NCBI GenBank assembly: GCA_964449175.1
Contig: CAYUYH010000122.1
Span: 1 to 8,485, forward strand
Length of the DNA: 8,485 nt
Direction: 5' to 3'
Source: CAYUYH01 sp964449175
Lineage (GTDB): Bacteria; Planctomycetota; Phycisphaerae; SM23-33
A program made the translations under genes and the position numbers. A model generated the notes under the pieces. The model made no database searches. It was not told where the DNA came from and worked only from the letters and a program-made list of their open reading frames with translations. Position 1 is the stretch's first letter. Each line of letters starts with the position of its first letter. Below are positions 1-7,110 of this stretch, in pieces.

Positions 1-116
1 AGGCAGCCCAGCGACAAGACGCTGACCAGCCCGAACGTCGGCGTGCATATCTCCAGCACGATCAGCAGCAGGGCCGCCAGGTACAGCACGACGATCAGCA
101 GAATGTCCCCAACCAT
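1..116 (-). CDS. Short NfeD-like membrane protein, N-terminal fragment
   Basis: Only the first 38 codons lie in the window; the gene runs off the left edge. The start is the ATG at 116-114, preceded by a GAGGA ribosome binding site (124-128) seven bases away. The visible peptide is one hydrophobic transmembrane segment (LLIVVLYLAALLLIVLEI) followed by CTPTFGLVSV. That matches the E-x-x-TPGFG-x-x-GI turn that ends transmembrane segments in NfeD proteins and occurs twice in the neighbouring long NfeD protein. It starts 43 bases after that gene's stop on the same strand, so co-transcription is likely. In many bacteria a protease-bearing long NfeD, a short NfeD and a flotillin-like protein are clustered, so this is probably the short partner. 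With so little sequence, another small membrane protein cannot be excluded. Confidence 0.6.
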   Translation of the reverse strand, partial: MVGDILLIVVLYLAALLLIVLEICTPTFGLVSVLSLGC

Positions 117-159
117 GCTCAGGTCCTCGTTGTCTCATCCAGGCCGCGGCGCAGGCGGC

Positions 160-1866
160 CTATGACACGGCGGTAACGACTATCCGATTGCCCTCATTGG
201 CGAGCACCCTGACCTTCTCGCCGATGGGTATCAGTTCACCCTCGGAGACTGCGGCCACGAGCATCTCGCCGAATCGCACGACTCCGACCGGCCTGCACGC
301 GGCCGTCACGATGCCGACGTCGCCGACATTGACCCGCTGGATGGGGGCGCTCTCGGCGGCGGGCGGCGCCTCGGTGGTCCGCGGAGGCGCGAGTATCAGC
401 CGCCCCGCCACGGGCACCTTCGGCAGGACGCGCGCAAGCCCGGCCATGCCGGCAAGCGCGCACACGAAGGCTATGCCCAGCGCCATCGCCCCGGATGAGA
501 AGATGCTCCAGTCCAGGTCTGTGTCCGGCAGGGGCAGCTTGTCGGGCGCGTTTGGCACGACCATCGCCAGCAGCGCCGCCACGCAGCAGATGATGCCCGT
601 GATCCCGACCACGCCGAAGCCGGGAATGAGGAATACCTCGATGGCTATCATCACGAGCCCGAGGAAGAACAGCGCCACCTCCCACCACTGCGCCAGGCCG
701 GTGAGGTATCGGCTGCCCAGCAGCAGCGCGAAGCAGATGATCGCCGTGATGCCCGCCAGGCCGAAGCCCGGCGTGTGCAGCTCGGCGTAGACGGCGATGA
801 TGCCGACGAACATCAGTATTCCGGTGACCGCCGGCGAGGCCAGGAAGCTCGCCAGCTTCTCCGACCAGGTGTCTTCCAGGACCTGCAACGGCGAGTCGAT
901 GCCGTAGTGGGCCCGCAGCTCGTCAATGGAGTCCAGGATGTGGTCGGTGAAGCCCATCTTGTAGGCCTCACTGGCGGTCATGGTGACCAATTCCTTGTCG
1001 GTGTCGATAGTGAGCAGGTAGTCGTAGACGGGCCCCGACGCCGGGCGTGAGGCAACGCGGGCCTCCTCGTCGGCGGGCGCCCCGGCCACCAGATGGCGAA
1101 CCTCGCCGGCGGAAACGATCGCCAGCTCGCCCGTGTCGCGCTTGCGAACCAGCCAGACCTCCATCTTCAGCGTGATCATGGCCTCGCAGAGCGCCTTGTT
1201 GTAGCCGTTTCGTTCGGCCAGCGTGCGTATGATGGCCGTGGCGGCGGACTCGATCTTGCCGCGCAGCTCCTCGTCCATGGCCTGGACGCCGCCCGGGCCG
1301 AGCAGGATCGGCATGGCGTCGCCGATGACGCCGTTGCTTGTCATGACGATCTCATCGCACGCCAGCGCGATCACCGCTCCGGCGCTGAACGCCTGCGGAT
1401 TGACGTAGGCGACGGTGTGGACGTCCTCCTCACCCATGATGAGCTTGGCGATCTCGTTCATCGCCTGGCTCGAGCCGCCCGGCGTGTCCATGTCGAAAAC
1501 GATCATATCCGCGCCCCTGGCCTTGGCCTCGCCCATCTTGCGGACCAAGGCGTCGTAGGTCGAGTCGCGGATTTCCTCGCGGATGGGGATGGTGAACGCC
1601 TGTTTCACCGGCCTGGGCAGCGGGGTGACCTTGGCCGACGGCCTTCGGACGTACCAACGCTCGGGCAGGTTGTCGATGTCCACTCGCACGTCGGTGTAGA
1701 CGATGCCCGCCGGCCCGGACGCCGGCGAAGAGGCCGGCTGCGACGCGGGTCCAGCCGCAGGCTGCCACGAACCCTGACCGCCGCATGGCGCGGCGAGAAA
1801 CCCCGCCGCCGCCACGCAGGCGACGACGGCCCATGCCGCACGCGCGCTGGTCACAAGCCTCGTCAT
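160..1866 (-). CDS. nfeD: Long NfeD family membrane-bound serine protease (ClpP-class)
   Basis: A 568-residue membrane protease of the NfeD/1510-N type, whose relatives cleave stomatin/flotillin-type membrane proteins. Numbering is from the ATG at 1866. Residues 1-30 are a signal peptide or anchor. A Pro-Ala-Ser linker follows (about 36-53). The ClpP/crotonase-fold protease domain spans about 90-320, with DTPGG at 127-131, the nucleophile Ser161 in FSAGA, and the general base Lys204 in KIESAATAIIRTLAERNG. Both Ser-Lys dyad residues are present, so it is probably active. Five hydrophobic segments lie at about 344-363, 369-388, 395-414, 416-437 and 458-481, and the NfeD beta-barrel (OB-like) domain at about 508-568. 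TPGFG and IPGFG turns show the usual internal repeat. An upstream TTG at 1902 is possible, but the ATG has an AAAGGTGG site six bases upstream. The active site should face the periplasm. It is probably co-transcribed with the short NfeD gene. Confidence 0.9.
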   Translation of the reverse strand: MTRLVTSARAAWAVVACVAAAGFLAAPCGGQGSWQPAAGPASQPASSPASGPAGIVYTDVRVDIDNLPERWYVRRPSAKVTPLPRPVKQAFTIPIREEIRDSTYDALVRKMGEAKARGADMIVFDMDTPGGSSQAMNEIAKLIMGEEDVHTVAYVNPQAFSAGAVIALACDEIVMTSNGVIGDAMPILLGPGGVQAMDEELRGKIESAATAIIRTLAERNGYNKALCEAMITLKMEVWLVRKRDTGELAIVSAGEVRHLVAGAPADEEARVASRPASGPVYDYLLTIDTDKELVTMTASEAYKMGFTDHILDSIDELRAHYGIDSPLQVLEDTWSEKLASFLASPAVTGILMFVGIIAVYAELHTPGFGLAGITAIICFALLLGSRYLTGLAQWWEVALFFLGLVMIAIEVFLIPGFGVVGITGIICCVAALLAMVVPNAPDKLPLPDTDLDWSIFSSGAMALGIAFVCALAGMAGLARVLPKVPVAGRLILAPPRTTEAPPAAESAPIQRVNVGDVGIVTAACRPVGVVRFGEMLVAAVSEGELIPIGEKVRVLANEGNRIVVTAVS

Positions 1867-1872
1867 CCGCCG

Positions 1873-1880
1873 CCACCTTT
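1873..1880 (-). promoter_or_regulatory. Ribosome binding site deciding the nfeD start
   Basis: The minus strand reads AAAGGTGG six bases before the ATG at 1866. The alternative TTG start at 1902 has no comparable purine-rich site at a workable distance, so the shorter protein is preferred. Confidence 0.65.
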
Positions 1881-1948
1881 CATCCGGACGTGCCGCCCGC
1901 AATTCTCTCGCGGCCTGTTACCCGATAGACTCCGCCAGGCCGGCAGGT

Positions 1949-1977
1949 ATTCTAGGCCCGCCGCACGCGGGGGGCAA
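1949..1977 (-). promoter_or_regulatory. Sigma70-like promoter of the nfeD genes
   Basis: On the minus strand a -35 box TTGCCC (1977-1972) and a -10 box TAGAAT (1954-1949) are separated by exactly 17 bases. The -10 matches the consensus at five of six positions and the -35 at four of six. Transcription would start near 1942, giving a leader of roughly 75 bases before the ATG at 1866. This is a sequence match only. Confidence 0.55.
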
Positions 1978-2007
1978 TAGCCTCCTGCCCCCCCGCCGGC
2001 AAAGCCT

Positions 2008-2035
2008 TTGACATGCCGGCCCGCGGCGTTAGGAT
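2008..2035 (+). promoter_or_regulatory. Sigma70-like promoter of pheT
   Basis: A perfect -35 box TTGACA (2008-2013) is followed after 16 bases by TAGGAT (2030-2035), a four-of-six match to the -10 consensus. The expected transcription start near 2042 leaves a leader of about 46 bases before the pheT ATG. The leader is too short for a T-box or a leader-peptide attenuator of the kind known for some tRNA synthetase genes. The promoter also overlaps the longer in-frame start at 2013, which argues against that start. Confidence 0.6.
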
Positions 2036-2087
2036 GGCCACCCTCGCGCGGCGGCGCCGTCGCAGCGGCCGCGACGCTGGAGAAGCG

Positions 2088-4091
2088 ATGAAGATTTCAC
2101 TCAACTGGCTGACCGACTACGTGGACATCTCCCTCAGCGCCAAGGACCTGGCCGCCGGGCTGACGCGCGTGGGGCTCGGCTGCGAGGAGATAATCGAGAC
2201 GGCCACGGACGTGATCCTGGACCTGGAGGTCACCTCCAACCGCCCGGACTGCCTGGGCCACCTGGGCGTGGCCCGCGAGGTGGCTGCCGTGACGGGGGCG
2301 GAGTTTCGCCCGCCGGCGCCAGGTGAGCTCGCCACGTCTGGCAAGATAGAAGACCTGGCCGGCCTGGAGGTTCAGGCCGCCGACCTCTGCCCGCGGTACA
2401 CAGCCCGGCTGATCCGCGGCGTGAAGGTCGCGCCCAGCCCGGCCTGGATGGTCGAGCGGCTGGAGGCGGTCGGCCTGCGCGGCATCAACAACATCGTCGA
2501 CGTGACCAACTACGTCCTGATGGAGTATTCCCAGCCGCTGCACAGCTTCGACTTCGACAAGCTCGCCGGCGGCAGGATCGTCGTCCGCCGGGCCCGCGGC
2601 GGCGAGCAGATCGTCAGCATCGACGAGACGCGCTGCACGCTGGACGATTCCATGCTGGTGATCGCCGACGCCGAGCGGGCGGTCGCCGTCGCCGGCGTGA
2701 TGGGCGGGCTGAACACCGAGGTCGGCGAGGCGACCGCCAACGTGCTGATCGAGGCCGCCCGGTTCGACCCGCTGTCGGTCCGCCGCACCAGCCGCAAGCT
2801 CGCACTGCTGACCGAGAGCAACTATCGCTTCGAGCGCGGCATCGACCCGGTCGGCGTCGAGCAGGCGTCGCTGCGTGCGTGCCAGCTCATCATTGACGTG
2901 GCCGGCGGCGAGCTGGCCGAGGGAATGCTCGACTTCTGGGCCGACCCGTACGTCGCGCCGCGGGTGGCACTCAGGCCCGCACGGTGCAACGCGCTGCTCG
3001 GCATCGACATCCCCGCCGAGCGGCAGATGGAGATCCTCGCCCGGCTGGACCTGTCCCCGCGCATGGACGGCGAGCGGATCATCTGCACGATCCCGCCGTG
3101 GCGAGGCGACCTGACGCGAGAGGTCGACCTGATCGAGGAGGTCATCCGCCACCACGGCTACGACAGCATCCCCGTCGACGACACGGTCACGCACGGCATA
3201 GCGCCCGACCCGCCGCTGCACAAGACGATCGCGGAGATCACCTCCGCTGCCCGCGCCGCCGGCTGCGACCAGACGGCGACCGTGACCTTCGTCGACGCCG
3301 CCGAGGCCGCGATGTTCTGCCCCGCGCCGGCCGTCCGCGTGGACAGCCGCGTCCGCAGGGCCAACAACGCCATCCGGCCCACGCTCGCATGCAGCCTGCT
3401 CGGCGCCTGCAAGACCAACCAGGACGCCGGCAACACCGACGTGCAGGTGTTCGAGGTCGCAGCCGTCTTCCCGCCTGGCCCGCAGGGGGCGATGAGCGAT
3501 GAGCACATGGAGCTGGCCATGGCGACCACGGGCGAGCTGGACGCACTCCGCGGGGCGCTGGAGGCCGTCGTCGCCGCCCTGTCGCCCGCCGCCCACGTGG
3601 AGGTCGATCCCTCGGCTGTTGCAGGGCTTACCGCCCAGGCCGGTGGGCGCGTGCTGCTGAACGGCAAGGACATCGGCTTCCTCGGCGTCATCTCCGCGGA
3701 GGTGCAGGACCACTACGGTCTGACCGCCCCGGTGGCGGTCGCCGCAGTCCGCGTGGACGCCCTGGCCGACGTCGCGCAGGCCGTGCGGACGTATCAGCCC
3801 ATCGGGCGCTTCCCGGCCGTCCGGCGAGACCTGTCGTTGATCCTCGCCGAGGACGCGACCTGGCGCCGGCTCGCCCGCGCGATCGACTCCGTCGCGCAGC
3901 CGCAGCGGGCGGCCGTCGAATACGTCACGACATATCGCGGCAAGCCCATCCCCCCCGGCAAGAAGTCCGTCACCGTCACGCTGACCTACCAGTCCGACGA
4001 GGGCACGCTCCGCAGCGAGGACGTCGACGAGCAGGTCTCAGCCGTCCTGGCCGCACTCGCCAAGGACATGTCCGCCGAACTACGCACCTAG
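2088..4091 (+). CDS. pheT: Phenylalanine--tRNA ligase beta subunit, short form
   Basis: Beta chain of the (alpha-beta)2 enzyme that charges tRNA-Phe; it carries editing and tRNA-binding functions, while catalysis is in PheS. The 667-residue product starts MKISLNWLTDYVDI, with GGAG five bases before the ATG; an open frame back to 2013 crosses the promoter and is rejected. Domains: N-terminal B1 strand region (1-70), B3/4 editing domain (about 100-265), B5 domain (about 290-365), catalytic-like core (about 375-565), and C-terminal FDX-ACB anticodon-binding domain (about 573-667, beginning RFPAVRRDLSLI). By alignment from memory with E. coli PheT, editing residues His261, Glu334 and Thr354 correspond to His152, Glu222 and Thr242; Ser244 stands where E. 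coli has Ala356. The protein is about 120 residues shorter than E. coli PheT because the EMAP/OB tRNA-binding insert is absent: GLGCEEI runs almost directly into ILDLEVTSNRPDCLG. pheS is not adjacent; the upstream neighbour is the divergent nfeD. Confidence 0.95.
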   Translation: MKISLNWLTDYVDISLSAKDLAAGLTRVGLGCEEIIETATDVILDLEVTSNRPDCLGHLGVAREVAAVTGAEFRPPAPGELATSGKIEDLAGLEVQAADLCPRYTARLIRGVKVAPSPAWMVERLEAVGLRGINNIVDVTNYVLMEYSQPLHSFDFDKLAGGRIVVRRARGGEQIVSIDETRCTLDDSMLVIADAERAVAVAGVMGGLNTEVGEATANVLIEAARFDPLSVRRTSRKLALLTESNYRFERGIDPVGVEQASLRACQLIIDVAGGELAEGMLDFWADPYVAPRVALRPARCNALLGIDIPAERQMEILARLDLSPRMDGERIICTIPPWRGDLTREVDLIEEVIRHHGYDSIPVDDTVTHGIAPDPPLHKTIAEITSAARAAGCDQTATVTFVDAAEAAMFCPAPAVRVDSRVRRANNAIRPTLACSLLGACKTNQDAGNTDVQVFEVAAVFPPGPQGAMSDEHMELAMATTGELDALRGALEAVVAALSPAAHVEVDPSAVAGLTAQAGGRVLLNGKDIGFLGVISAEVQDHYGLTAPVAVAAVRVDALADVAQAVRTYQPIGRFPAVRRDLSLILAEDATWRRLARAIDSVAQPQRAAVEYVTTYRGKPIPPGKKSVTVTLTYQSDEGTLRSEDVDEQVSAVLAALAKDMSAELRT

Positions 4092-4433
4092 AACGAAGGG
4101 CGTGTAACTCGCCGCAGGCCCGCCGCAGACGGGTTGCACGCGGAACAGGCGCGGCAGGCCCCCCTGCCCCCGCAGGAAGCCTCAAGATTCCCCGCGGCAA
4201 ATCCGATATCTGGGTATATACTATTCAGTGGAAACCGGCCTCTGCCGCGTCCGACGGCGGGACCATGTGAAAAGAACCGATACCCCATTATTGGGAAGCC
4301 TCGTCCGAGACGCTCCGGCGCCTGGCAGCTGCCCACCTTGAATAATGGGTTCTTCTTCCTGGACCTGCATCGGCGCAACGGTGGAGGCACTTTTTCGCGC
4401 CGATCCTGCGGAGGCCGGCCCTGCCGATCGGTC
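4092..4433. other. Convergent intergenic spacer, no gene
   Basis: This 342-base gap separates the 3' ends of pheT (plus) and the DUF4139-like operon (minus), so transcripts from both sides should end here. Just after pheT there is a GC hairpin, GGCAGG (4153-4158), loop CCCC, CCTGCC (4163-4168), with no T-run behind it, so it is not an intrinsic terminator. An AT-rich patch at about 4200-4230 contains TATACT (4217-4222) but no fitting -35 box. A large imperfect inverted repeat occupies 4272-4354 and is listed separately. A second pair, CCGATC near 4400 and GATCGG near 4426, flanks GC-rich sequence close to the stop of the minus-strand gene, also without a suitable T-run. Open frames crossing the gap have no family resemblance and no good start. 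Confidence 0.6.
4272..4354. repeat. Imperfect inverted repeat, possible bidirectional terminator or structured RNA
   Basis: AAGAACC (4272-4278) pairs with GGTTCTT (4348-4354), and CATTATT (4286-4292) pairs with AATAATG (4341-4347), giving 14 base pairs with a seven-base bulge on the left arm. The enclosed 48 bases contain further self-complementary sequence: CGTC-CGA-GACG and the palindromes GGCGCC and GGCAGCTGCC. Pyrimidine-rich tracts lie outside on both strands: TTCTTCTTCC on plus at the right edge, TTCTTTTC on minus at the left edge. The position between convergent genes fits a shared terminator. The AT-rich arms in a GC-rich genome and the large inner domain would also fit a small structured RNA. 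Which of these is right cannot be told from one sequence. Confidence 0.4.
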
Positions 4434-5828
4434 TCATTGCTCGGCGGCTCGTGGGACGAGCTTCACTCTGGACTGGCTGGCGTTCCCGCCCATATGCACG
4501 GTGACTGCGGCCGGATAGAGCGCCTTGCCGCGTTCGGCTATGGCGAACTTCGTCTCCGTGGTGCGATAGTCGAACAGGTTCGTGGTGACCTCGCTGTCAT
4601 AGTCGACGTCCCCGTCCCACTGTCGTCGCAGCTCGAAGGTGATCGGCTTGGTTCGGTAGTTGCGGATCGTATCCACCCAGTGCGTCTGCTCGTCCCAGCC
4701 GTCCACCACTTCCCCTGGAGGGCTAGAGATCTTTCGGAAGTGGAAGCGGAGCCGGCGCGTCTCCATCCGCTGGGTCTCGTAGACGACCAGGTCGTCCGGG
4801 CCGAGGTTGACCTCGATCTCAGCCTTCACGGGCACGTAGCGAATCTGCTGGCGGGCCAGGAAGCTCAGTCCCTCTCCCAGTGAGGCGCCCTTGCCATCGG
4901 CGGCCGGCAACTGGCGGAACAGATTGACCCGCCCATCGGGCAACGGGCTGTCGCCCAGCTTGTGCTCACCGTCATTCCGCCAGATGAAGAACCTGATCGG
5001 GCGGGGACCGTACTGGTAGCCCCGCATCCGGTAGACAATGTCGAAGGGCACGTCCTTCGCCTCGACGGCCTGCATGCGCTTCGACCAGCCGTCAGGGATC
5101 GTCTCCGTTCCCGAGACGCGGAACATGAAGTACTCGCTCAACCCCTCTTTGACGATCTCCTTTGGCCTGCCTGCCGCCTCGCCGAGCTCAAGAGCTGCCC
5201 TGGCCATTACCCCGCCGACCGCCTCCTTGCGCAACTGGTCGTACGCCGCGGGAGCTGCCGGGACGGGGATTCCCTTGCGTCTGGCCAGGTCGGCGATCTT
5301 CTCGACAAGGTTGATGGTGCCGACGATCAGCCGCACCTCGGAGTTCTCGTATTCCTCTCCGCTGTTGTTGAATACTCGCACGTAGCCCCGGAAGTGCATC
5401 TTCGTCTCATCCGGGTCTGTGATGCCGACGTAGTCCATTGTCCACGTCAGTCCACTGGTGAAGTAGGTGACCTCCACCCTCACCTGGCCCTCGAAGGAAC
5501 TCTGGACGTTCCAGATCAGGTGCTGCGGTTTCTGGCCGGGGAAGACCGTGTCGAGCAACTCCACCTCGTCGACATGCTCCAAGGGCCTGAAGGTGACGCT
5601 CGTGGAGTCGATCAGCGTATTCGCCCAGGAGAACTGGATCTTGTTGAGTCCCTTCTTGAGCGTGATGCTGCGCGTCTCATTGACCAGCGTGAGGTCTTCA
5701 CTGTTGTAGATTGTCAACTGGACCGTATCTCGCGAGGGCAGCGTCACCAGGTCCACGTTCTTGCAAAGCGCAGATGCCGGCAGCAAGAACAGCCCAGCCA
5801 GCAGGATTGATGCGGATATGCGATTCAT
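4434..5828 (-). CDS. Secreted DUF4139-like protein A, function unknown
   Basis: A 464-residue protein with a clear signal peptide (MNRISASILLAGLFLLPASA, cleavage probably around 20-23). The mature part looks beta-rich. An N-terminal strand region (LTIYNSEDLTLVNETRSITL, 38-57) runs into IQFSWANTLIDSTSVTFRPL (64-83). A core at about 117-170 (LTWTMDYVGITDPDETKMHF, then VFNNSGEEYENSEVRLIVG) follows. After it come an Ala/Glu-rich, probably helical segment (175-228), EYFMFRV (232-238) and HKLGDSPLPDGRVNLF (289-304). These motifs are what I recall from DUF4139 (PF13598) proteins; the N-terminal DUF4140 partner domain of classical members is not apparent. No enzyme motif is visible. The start is the ATG at 5828 with AAGGAG seven bases upstream; a GTG at 5846 lies upstream of that site and is rejected. 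The gene begins 22 bases after its paralogue ends, so it is the second gene of an operon. An extracytoplasmic role is inferred. Confidence 0.7.
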   Translation of the reverse strand: MNRISASILLAGLFLLPASALCKNVDLVTLPSRDTVQLTIYNSEDLTLVNETRSITLKKGLNKIQFSWANTLIDSTSVTFRPLEHVDEVELLDTVFPGQKPQHLIWNVQSSFEGQVRVEVTYFTSGLTWTMDYVGITDPDETKMHFRGYVRVFNNSGEEYENSEVRLIVGTINLVEKIADLARRKGIPVPAAPAAYDQLRKEAVGGVMARAALELGEAAGRPKEIVKEGLSEYFMFRVSGTETIPDGWSKRMQAVEAKDVPFDIVYRMRGYQYGPRPIRFFIWRNDGEHKLGDSPLPDGRVNLFRQLPAADGKGASLGEGLSFLARQQIRYVPVKAEIEVNLGPDDLVVYETQRMETRRLRFHFRKISSPPGEVVDGWDEQTHWVDTIRNYRTKPITFELRRQWDGDVDYDSEVTTNLFDYRTTETKFAIAERGKALYPAAVTVHMGGNASQSRVKLVPRAAEQ

Positions 5829-5835
5829 GACGGCT

Positions 5836-5841
5836 CTCCTT
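5836..5841 (-). promoter_or_regulatory. Ribosome binding site deciding the start of DUF4139-like gene A
   Basis: The minus strand reads AAGGAG seven bases before the ATG at 5828, inside the 22-base gap after gene B. It rules out the GTG at 5846, which lies upstream of this site. Confidence 0.75.
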
Positions 5842-5850
5842 GTCACCTGG

Positions 5851-7104
5851 CTACTGCCAGAGGTTCTTCAGCGTCACGTGGAAGCGGACCACGACCTTCT
5901 CGATCTTCTCGTCGTCGTCAGCAGGCCGGGCAGGCAGGTCCACCAGCAGCGTCGGAGTCGCGCCGCCAAGGGCGTTGTCGAATCGGATCTCTTTGCTGGT
6001 CTTAGCCCCCTGCTGCCATTCCACGTCCCCATGCGTGTTGCCGAAGTACTCGCCGCCCAATCGGTTGAGCTGCTCGACTATCCTCAGTGTGGCCGGGGTG
6101 TCCTTGAAGTTCTCGATCTCGTACTTGATGACGATTTCCTGGTTGTGGAGATCGCCGCGGACTTGCTGTCGCCGGTTGGTCTCGACAGTCCGGGTGCAGA
6201 CGATGTCGCGGGCCTCCCCCAGGTACAGCATCACCGTGTCGTCCAGCGGGGTCAGAGGGGCCCAGTCTTCGCCCAGGAAGGCCTGCCCGCCCCTGCCGTC
6301 GTCGATGAAGATGCGGACCTTGCCTGGCTGGAGCGGGAAGGCCCCCATCTTGTGATCCTCGTCGTTCGTCAGCCTGTAGTGCATCGCGATCCTGCTGGCC
6401 AACGGCTTGTCGCTGTTCAGCGGGCCATGGGTGTACCAGTCGAAGGTGAATGTCTTCTCGATCGGCACCTCCGTGAACTTGTGCATGAGCAGCTTCAGGT
6501 CGTCCTGCTGGTTGATCGCCTTCAGGAACCTCGGCCCGAAGCCCGCCCACATGCCGGCGTCGAGGAAGTCCTCGCCGCTGTAGTTGTGCAGCACCATGTA
6601 GTTGCGGAGCGTCAGCACTTGCTCTTCCCTGTCGGCCACCGCGCGGTACTCGAACGTGCGGGTCAGGTTGGAGATCAGGTAGCTTACTCGCACCTTGCAC
6701 GCGCACGCCTCGGCTGCGTATACCTCCCAGACCAGCGCGTTCTCGTTGGGTGGGTAGGCGACGTTAATGACACTGACTTCCGGCTGCTGCGCCCCGTCGG
6801 GCATGGTGACCATCTTGAGGGGCCTGAACTCGCCGCCTTCGCGAACCGCGATGGGACGAAAGAGAATCGAGTCTTTGTCGATGCCCGTGTTCGACCAACT
6901 GAAGTCGATCATGTTGTTCAGCGTCGACGACTTCAGCAGGGGCACGATGCGTTCCTCTTCCACCAACGTGTATGTTCCGTTGTCGAGCTGGATCTCCACG
7001 CGGTCCCGCTCCGGCAGGGTCGCCAGCTTGATCCGCCCCGACGCTACAGAGACAGGCCCGGCCAGCAGGGCGACAGCGGCAACCAGGATGACCCCGTATC
7101 TCAT
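5851..7104 (-). CDS. Secreted DUF4139-like protein B, function unknown
   Basis: A 417-residue paralogue of the following gene and the first gene of the pair. It begins with a signal peptide (MRYGVILVAAVALLAGPVSV, cleavage probably around 20-23). Aligned blocks include LATLPERDRVEIQL (B 28-40) with LVTLPSRDTVQLTI (A 27-40), IDFSWSNTGIDKDSILFRPI with IQFSWANTLIDSTSVTFRPL, NYSGEDF with NNSGEEY, and HKMGAFPLQPGKVRIF with HKLGDSPLPDGRVNLF. It lacks the roughly 50-residue helical segment that A carries after its core. It has a CAC pair of cysteines (Cys134, Cys136) absent from A. The start is the ATG at 7104 with AAGGAG (7116-7111) six bases upstream. The same frame stays open to 8340, but that stretch lies antisense to the activase gene and is not coding. 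Relation to DUF4139 is weaker than for A and rests mostly on similarity to A. Confidence 0.65.
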   Translation of the reverse strand: MRYGVILVAAVALLAGPVSVASGRIKLATLPERDRVEIQLDNGTYTLVEEERIVPLLKSSTLNNMIDFSWSNTGIDKDSILFRPIAVREGGEFRPLKMVTMPDGAQQPEVSVINVAYPPNENALVWEVYAAEACACKVRVSYLISNLTRTFEYRAVADREEQVLTLRNYMVLHNYSGEDFLDAGMWAGFGPRFLKAINQQDDLKLLMHKFTEVPIEKTFTFDWYTHGPLNSDKPLASRIAMHYRLTNDEDHKMGAFPLQPGKVRIFIDDGRGGQAFLGEDWAPLTPLDDTVMLYLGEARDIVCTRTVETNRRQQVRGDLHNQEIVIKYEIENFKDTPATLRIVEQLNRLGGEYFGNTHGDVEWQQGAKTSKEIRFDNALGGATPTLLVDLPARPADDDEKIEKVVVRFHVTLKNLWQ

Positions 7105-7110
7105 GGCATT

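Noticed and set aside
1093..1980. 295-codon plus-strand open frame opposite nfeD
   Set aside because: It is antisense to a protease gene with intact catalytic motifs and reads through that gene's promoter region.
2013..2087. 25-residue N-terminal extension of PheT
   Set aside because: It overlaps the TTGACA/TAGGAT promoter, is Arg-rich without homology to PheT, and the ATG at 2088 has its own GGAG site and the family's normal start.
2097..3713. 538-codon open frame on the minus strand inside pheT
   Set aside because: It is antisense to a certain pheT gene. Its low-complexity Arg/Ala/Asp/Val/Gly make-up is typical of the opposite strand of GC-rich codons, and it has no recognisable family features.
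4153..4168. GC hairpin after pheT as an intrinsic terminator
   Set aside because: The six-base stem is real, but CCCCGCAGG follows it rather than a T-run, so it does not qualify as a Rho-independent terminator.
4194..4222. Plus-strand promoter at TATACT in the convergent spacer
   Set aside because: There is no acceptable -35 box 15-19 bases upstream and no extended -10 TG, and no gene follows on that strand.
4134..4883. 249-codon plus-strand open frame spanning the convergent spacer
   Set aside because: It starts at a TTG without a ribosome binding site, and two thirds of it is antisense to DUF4139-like gene A. No family resemblance is visible in the spacer part.
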